From the NCBI GenBank assembly GCA_015068085.1, contig SVLF01000009.1, positions 1-64,000 on the forward strand: a stretch of DNA of 64,000 bases, given 5' to 3'. This document shows, one piece after another, positions 59,358 to 64,000 of this stretch. Under the pieces are notes generated by a model. The model was given only the letters and a program-made list of their open reading frames with translations. It was not told the DNA's origin and ran no database searches. The first letter of the stretch is position 1. Every line of letters begins with the position of its first letter. The stretch is from Oscillospiraceae bacterium (GTDB lineage Bacteria > Bacillota > Clostridia > Oscillospirales > JAAYXM01). The position numbers were made by a program, and so were the translations under genes.

Positions 59358-61761
59358 ATGAACTTTTCAGAATTTTTAAGTAATAATATTGTTTATCTCG
59401 ACGGCGGTATGGGAACGCTTCTTCAGGCAAAAGGGCTGCTTCCCGGCGAGCTTCCCGAGCGTTGGAACATAACCCATCCTGATATCATATGCGATATCCA
59501 CAAGGCATATTTTGATGCCGGAAGCAACGTTGTTACCGCAAACACCTTCGGTGCCAATGCGCTGAAGTTTGACGATGCCGAGCTTGAAGAAATAATCAGT
59601 GCCGCACTTTCAAACGCGCGTCGTGCAAGAAAAGAAAGCGCTTCCTCCCGGGAAAAATTCATTGCGCTGGATATCGGTCCTTCCGGCAAGCTTCTTTCTC
59701 CGCTTGGTGACCTTGATTTTGAAGATGCAGTAAAGCTTTTTGCGAAAACCGTGCGTCTCGGCACAAAACACGGCGCAGACCTTGTTATAATCGAAACGAT
59801 GAACGACAGCTACGAAACAAAGGCGGCTCTTCTTGCAGTAAAGGAAAACTGCAATCTGCCTGTGATCGTTTCCAACGCTTACGGCGCAGACGGAAAGCTT
59901 ATGACAGGTGCATCTCCCGCTGCAATGGTAGCTCTTCTTGAAGGCATGGGTGCGGATGTTATCGGTGCTAACTGTTCTCTCGGCCCGCGCGAGCTTCGCA
60001 GTGTTATGGAAGAGCTTCTCGCCGTTGCATCTGTTCCTGTTGTTTTCCAGCCGAATGCAGGGCTTCCGAAATCGCTCAACGGTAAAACCGTTTTTGATGT
60101 TGATGCAGAAGAATTTTCCGAAGGTTGCAGAGCTTGTAAAGCTCGGCGTGCGCGTTGCAGGCGGATGCTGCGGCACAACGCCTGAATATATAAAAAAGGT
60201 CGTAGAAAAAACGAAGGGCATCGCGCCCGTCGCAGTTGCCGACAAAAATCTGACTGTCATTTCATCGTATACCCACGCAGTAATGCTCGGAAACGAGCCG
60301 ATTCTCATCGGCGAGCGCATCAACCCCACAGGAAAAAAACGCTTTAAGCAGGCACTTCTTGAGAACGATATGAACTATATTCTTGCAGAAGGTGTAAATC
60401 AAGAGGAGCGCGGCGTTCATGTTCTTGATGTCAACGTAGGTATTCCGGATATCGACGAAAAAAGAATGCTTACAGATACGGTATGCGAGCTTCAGGCGAT
60501 ACTTAACTTGCCTTTACAGATTGATACTTCAGATACCGGGGCCATGGAAAGTGCGCTTCGCCGTTATAACGGAAAAGCGATGATTAATTCCGTCAACGGC
60601 AAAGATGAGAGCATGAAAGCTGTCTTCCCGCTCGTAAAGAAATATGGCGGTGTCGTCGTTGCGCTGACGCTTGATGAAAACGGGATTCCCGAAACGGCAG
60701 ACGAACGCTTTGCAATTGCTGAAAAAATCCTTTCTGTTGCAGAAGGCTACGGAATTGCAAAAAAGGATGTTGTCTTTGACACTCTCGCTATGACGATAAG
60801 CGCGGATCCTTCTGCCGCGCTCACAACGCTCCGCTCTCTCAAACGTATAAAGAACGAGCTTGGAGTTCACACCTCTCTCGGCGTCTCAAATGTATCCTTC
60901 GGACTTCCTAACCGCGATGCGATAAACGGAACGTTTTTTGCGCTTGCTCTTGAAAACGGACTTTCCGCCGCGATAATGAATCCGTATTCACAGGATATGA
61001 TGAAAGTATATTATACCTACCGCGCACTTCATGGACTTGACGAAAACTGTGCGGATTACATTTCTGCTGCAGAAAGCTTCATCACCGCGCCTTCCGCAGC
61101 CACAGCTACGGTAAAAAAAGACGAGGCTGAGTTTAAATCCGAGCTTTCAGAGGCCATAATCCGCGGCTTTAAGGATAAAGCCGCGCAGCTCTGCGCCGCA
61201 CTTCTCTCTTCATCTGCTCCGCTTGACATTGTTACTAATGAAATAATTCCCGCTCTTGACACCGTAGGACGCGGCTTTGAGAATAAAACAGTATATCTCC
61301 CCCAGCTTCTTATGAGCGCCGAGGCGGCAAAAAGCGCTTTTGAAAAAATCAAAGGCGCAATGCAGACAGACGGTGAAAATGCACCGTCAAAGGCAAAATT
61401 CGTCCTTGCCACGGTACATGGAGACATCCACGACATCGGCAAAAACATAGTAAAGCTTCTTCTTGAAAATTACGGCTACGGTGTTGTTGACCTCGGCCGT
61501 GATGTCGCACCCGGAGAAATTGCCGAAAAGGTCTGCGAGCTTCACGCGCCGTATGCCGGGCTTTCTGCTCTTATGACAACCACCGTTCCTGCAATGGAAG
61601 AAACAATAAAGCTTCTGCGAAAATGTGCGCCATGGTGCAAAATAATTGTCGGCGGCGCGGTACTCACGGCAGAGTATGCCGAAAAAATCGGTGCGGACTT
61701 CTATGCTCCCGATGCAATGAGCGCTGTGCGTCGGCTTGAAGAAATGTGTCCAAATGTCTGA
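59358..61761 (+). pseudogene. metH: B12-dependent methionine synthase MetH, disrupted by a frameshift near 60105-60125
   Basis: Frame 1 (59358-60185): YLDGGMGTLLQAKG, NTFGANALK, homocysteine-binding domain. Frame 2 from about 60110: VAELVKLGVRVAGGCCGTTPEYIKK, then pterin-binding (NPTGKKRFKQALLEND) and B12-binding (VHGDIHDIGKNIVKLLLENYGYGVVDLGRD) domains ending at 61761. Could instead be an assembly error. Confidence 0.85.
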
Positions 61762-61775
61762 ACATGATATTTAAA

Positions 61776-61820
61776 TAAAAATGAACGCAAAAAGTTCGTC
61801 TCTTTTTGCGTTCATTTTTA
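61776..61820. terminator. Bidirectional terminator between metH and pncB
   Basis: 19-bp perfect inverted repeat taaaaatgaacgcaaaaag / ctttttgcgttcattttta. Confidence 0.85.
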
Positions 61821-61831
61821 TATTCTGCTTT

Positions 61832-63268
61832 TTAATGTGCATCAAGAAGGTTTTTGCGGACTGTCCAGAGCTTTTCGGACAGGTCAACGATATACTTGTG
61901 CGGGTTTTCAAAGCGGCAGACCTCAGCCCACAGCTCATCCGTCGATTGCGCACAGTAGTCGCGGATTTCTTCAATCGTGCGGTCTTTATACACGCACTGT
62001 CCCTTGTCGTAAATCTTCTCAAGAAGCGGACGCGCCGTGAAGTTTTCAATCGTTTTACGCTTCCACGTATGCTCAGGATGGAAAAGCTCATACGGCACAT
62101 TGCTCTCTATAACCTCGTCATGGAGCGTAATAACGTCTGCCATCGCTTTTCCGCTTTCGTTGTCGAAAAGGCGCCATACCTGTTTGAAGCCGGGGAGCGT
62201 GATTTTCTCGATATTCTCCGAAAGCTTAATTTTCGGGATTATTTCGCCATCCGACTCAACACCGACAAGCTTGTACACTCCGCCGAAAACCGGCTCACTG
62301 CGCGAGGTGATAAGCCGCTCGCCAACTCCGAAAATGTCTATCTGTGCCCCCTGCATAATAATATCACGGATGATGTATTCATCAAGTGCGTTGGATGCAA
62401 TAATTTTACAATCGGGATATCCGGCATCATCGAGCATCTTGCGCGCTTTCTTTGAAAGATAAGTCATATCTCCGCTGTCGATACGGATGCTCTTCGGGCG
62501 GCATCCGCGCGGTTTCAGCTCTTCATCAAAAACCTTTATCGCGTTTGGTATGCCGGATTTTAAAACATTATACGTATCAACAAGGAAAGCGCAATTATCC
62601 GGATATGTCCGTGCGTATGCACGGAAAGCATCAAGCTCTGTCGGGAACATCTGAATCCAGCTGTGCGCCATTGTTCCGGTAGCCGGAACGCCGAAATCCC
62701 GCTCTGATATCGTACACGCCGTCCCCATGCATCCGCCGATATACGCCGCACGCGCACCGTAGATTGCACCGTCATATCCTTGAGCACGGCGTGAGCCGAA
62801 CTCCATAACCGGACGCCCCTGTGCCGCACGGACGATGCGGTTGGATTTCGTTGCAATAAGGCTCTGGTGGTTTATCGTGAGAAGAACCATAGTTTCAATC
62901 ATCTGTGCCTCTATCGCCGGACCGCGCACAACAACAATCGGCTCTCCCGGGAAAATGGGCGTTCCCTCCGGCACTGCCCACACATCGCATGTGAATTTAA
63001 AATCTCGCAGATAGGAAAGAAACTCCTCATCAAAAATCTTCTTTGAGCGGAGATATTCTATATCCTCGTCGTCAAACTTAAGCGTTCTGAGATAATCGAC
63101 AAGCTGCTCCACGCCCGCCATTATCGCAAAGCCGCCGCCATCGGGAATCTTTCGGAAAAACATATCAAAATACGTTACCGTATCCTTCATTCCGTTTGAA
63201 AAATAACCCTTTGCCATCGTAAGCTCATAAAAATCCATAAGCATAGTCAGATTTATATCTTTTTTCAT
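61832..63268 (-). CDS. pncB: Nicotinate phosphoribosyltransferase
   Basis: LTMLMDFYELTMAKGYF, EFGSRRAQGYDGAIYGARAAYIGGCMGTA, GTMAHSWIQ, IRIDSGDMTYLSKKAR. Start set at MKKDINLT. Confidence 0.95.
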   Translation of the reverse strand: MKKDINLTMLMDFYELTMAKGYFSNGMKDTVTYFDMFFRKIPDGGGFAIMAGVEQLVDYLRTLKFDDEDIEYLRSKKIFDEEFLSYLRDFKFTCDVWAVPEGTPIFPGEPIVVVRGPAIEAQMIETMVLLTINHQSLIATKSNRIVRAAQGRPVMEFGSRRAQGYDGAIYGARAAYIGGCMGTACTISERDFGVPATGTMAHSWIQMFPTELDAFRAYARTYPDNCAFLVDTYNVLKSGIPNAIKVFDEELKPRGCRPKSIRIDSGDMTYLSKKARKMLDDAGYPDCKIIASNALDEYIIRDIIMQGAQIDIFGVGERLITSRSEPVFGGVYKLVGVESDGEIIPKIKLSENIEKITLPGFKQVWRLFDNESGKAMADVITLHDEVIESNVPYELFHPEHTWKRKTIENFTARPLLEKIYDKGQCVYKDRTIEEIRDYCAQSTDELWAEVCRFENPHKYIVDLSEKLWTVRKNLLDAH

Positions 63269-63375
63269 ATCCTTATCTCCTGTATGATGATAAGAATATT
63301 TTACCACCATCCGCGCATTTTATCAAGAGGAATAAATTTTTTCTCATCTGCACATTTTTCAGCTGCTTTTTTTCC

Positions 63376-63404
63376 TTGAAATCGCTTGTTATTTGTGGTA
63401 TACT
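63376..63404 (+). promoter_or_regulatory. Sigma-70-type promoter of the creatininase-family gene
   Basis: TTGAAA, 17-nt spacer, TATACT, RBS aagga before the ATG at 63435. Confidence 0.6.
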
Positions 63405-63434
63405 ATATAAAAAATATGCAAGGAGCGAATCATA

Positions 63435-64000
63435 ATGGAAACAAGATGGCTTTATACCACAAGCGAGAATTTTGCCGCACTTCGTGATGCATCCGAAAAG
63501 GTTTGCGTTATCCCGATGGGTTGCATTGAAAAGCATGGGCTTCATCTCCCGCTCGGTACCGATATAGTTAAGGGCAGCTACATAGCACACCGCGCTTCAC
63601 AGCTTGAAACGGTCTGCATTTTCCCCGATTTCACCTTCGGTGATGTTCCGAGAGGTCCTCACGCCTACCGTCCGGACGGAACAGTTTGCCTTGATGTTCG
63701 CGTGCAGATAACTCTTCTTGAACAGCTTTGTGAGGAAATTGCCGCAAACGGATTCACTAAAATTCTTGTTGCCAATTCCCACGGCGGAAACACTCATTGG
63801 CTCAACCAATTTTCCCGAAATTGGAATATGAAGCCCCACAAGGCAGTTTTCGCATGGACAAAGGTTGATATAAAAGTCGCTCCCTACGGTATGGCAGAGC
63901 TTCTTCTTGAAAAAGGCTCCGGCGCAATCCCTGAGCTTACAAAAGAGGATGAGGAGCTTATCCTCCGCTATTACAACGAGAATATCCTGTTAGGTCACGC
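63435..64000 (+). CDS. Creatininase family protein (3' end beyond window)
   Basis: Open frame to window end, absent from the ORF track: METRWLYTTSENFAALRDASEKVCVIPMGCIEKHGLHLPLGTDIVKG..., VANSHGGNTHW. Residues GCIEKHGLHLPLGTD fit the GSxEqHGpHLPlgTD signature. Confidence 0.88.
   Translation, partial: METRWLYTTSENFAALRDASEKVCVIPMGCIEKHGLHLPLGTDIVKGSYIAHRASQLETVCIFPDFTFGDVPRGPHAYRPDGTVCLDVRVQITLLEQLCEEIAANGFTKILVANSHGGNTHWLNQFSRNWNMKPHKAVFAWTKVDIKVAPYGMAELLLEKGSGAIPELTKEDEELILRYYNENILLGH

Noticed and set aside
59610-60329. 239-aa minus-strand ORF spanning the metH frameshift
   Set aside because: Antisense shadow ORF, no known motif; considered as an alternative explanation for the split metH but the plus-strand homology is unambiguous.

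Overview
This 64 kb window is chromosomal DNA from a spore-forming Firmicute, probably an uncultivated Clostridia lineage; that placement is inferred from YunB, a SpoVB-like protein and a WalRK locus. Both flanks are mostly housekeeping. The left flank carries pgcA, rlmH, walJ, murA, yycI/yycH-like genes, walK, walR, a NUDIX hydrolase, cinA and thiI. The right flank carries a SpoVB-like flippase, a PyrF-like protein, an AGCS symporter, ligA, yunB, metF, a MetH reactivation-domain protein, metH interrupted by a frameshift, pncB and a partial creatininase gene. The centre (about 12.5-48.8 kb) is accessory polysaccharide-degradation DNA built from two paralogous modules. Each contains an AraC regulator, a divergent Gfo/Idh/MocA oxidoreductase, a secreted repeat protein, a very large S-layer-anchored heparinase II/III-type lyase (2244 and about 2829 aa) and a solute-binding lipoprotein. 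A DeoR / alkaline-phosphatase-superfamily / MFS operon separates the modules. Module A continues into a glycosidase-like protein, an SGNH hydrolase, a NagA-like deacetylase and a polysaccharide-deacetylase-like protein. The observations I rate highest are: the duplicated module; domains shared between each lyase locus and its secreted partner protein; a near-identical 23-bp motif in two module A promoter regions with a diverged counterpart in module B; solute-binding proteins with no permease genes nearby; and a frameshift in metH. All product names come from reading the translations by eye; no database search was run. Coordinates of hairpins and motifs may be off by 1-2 bases.
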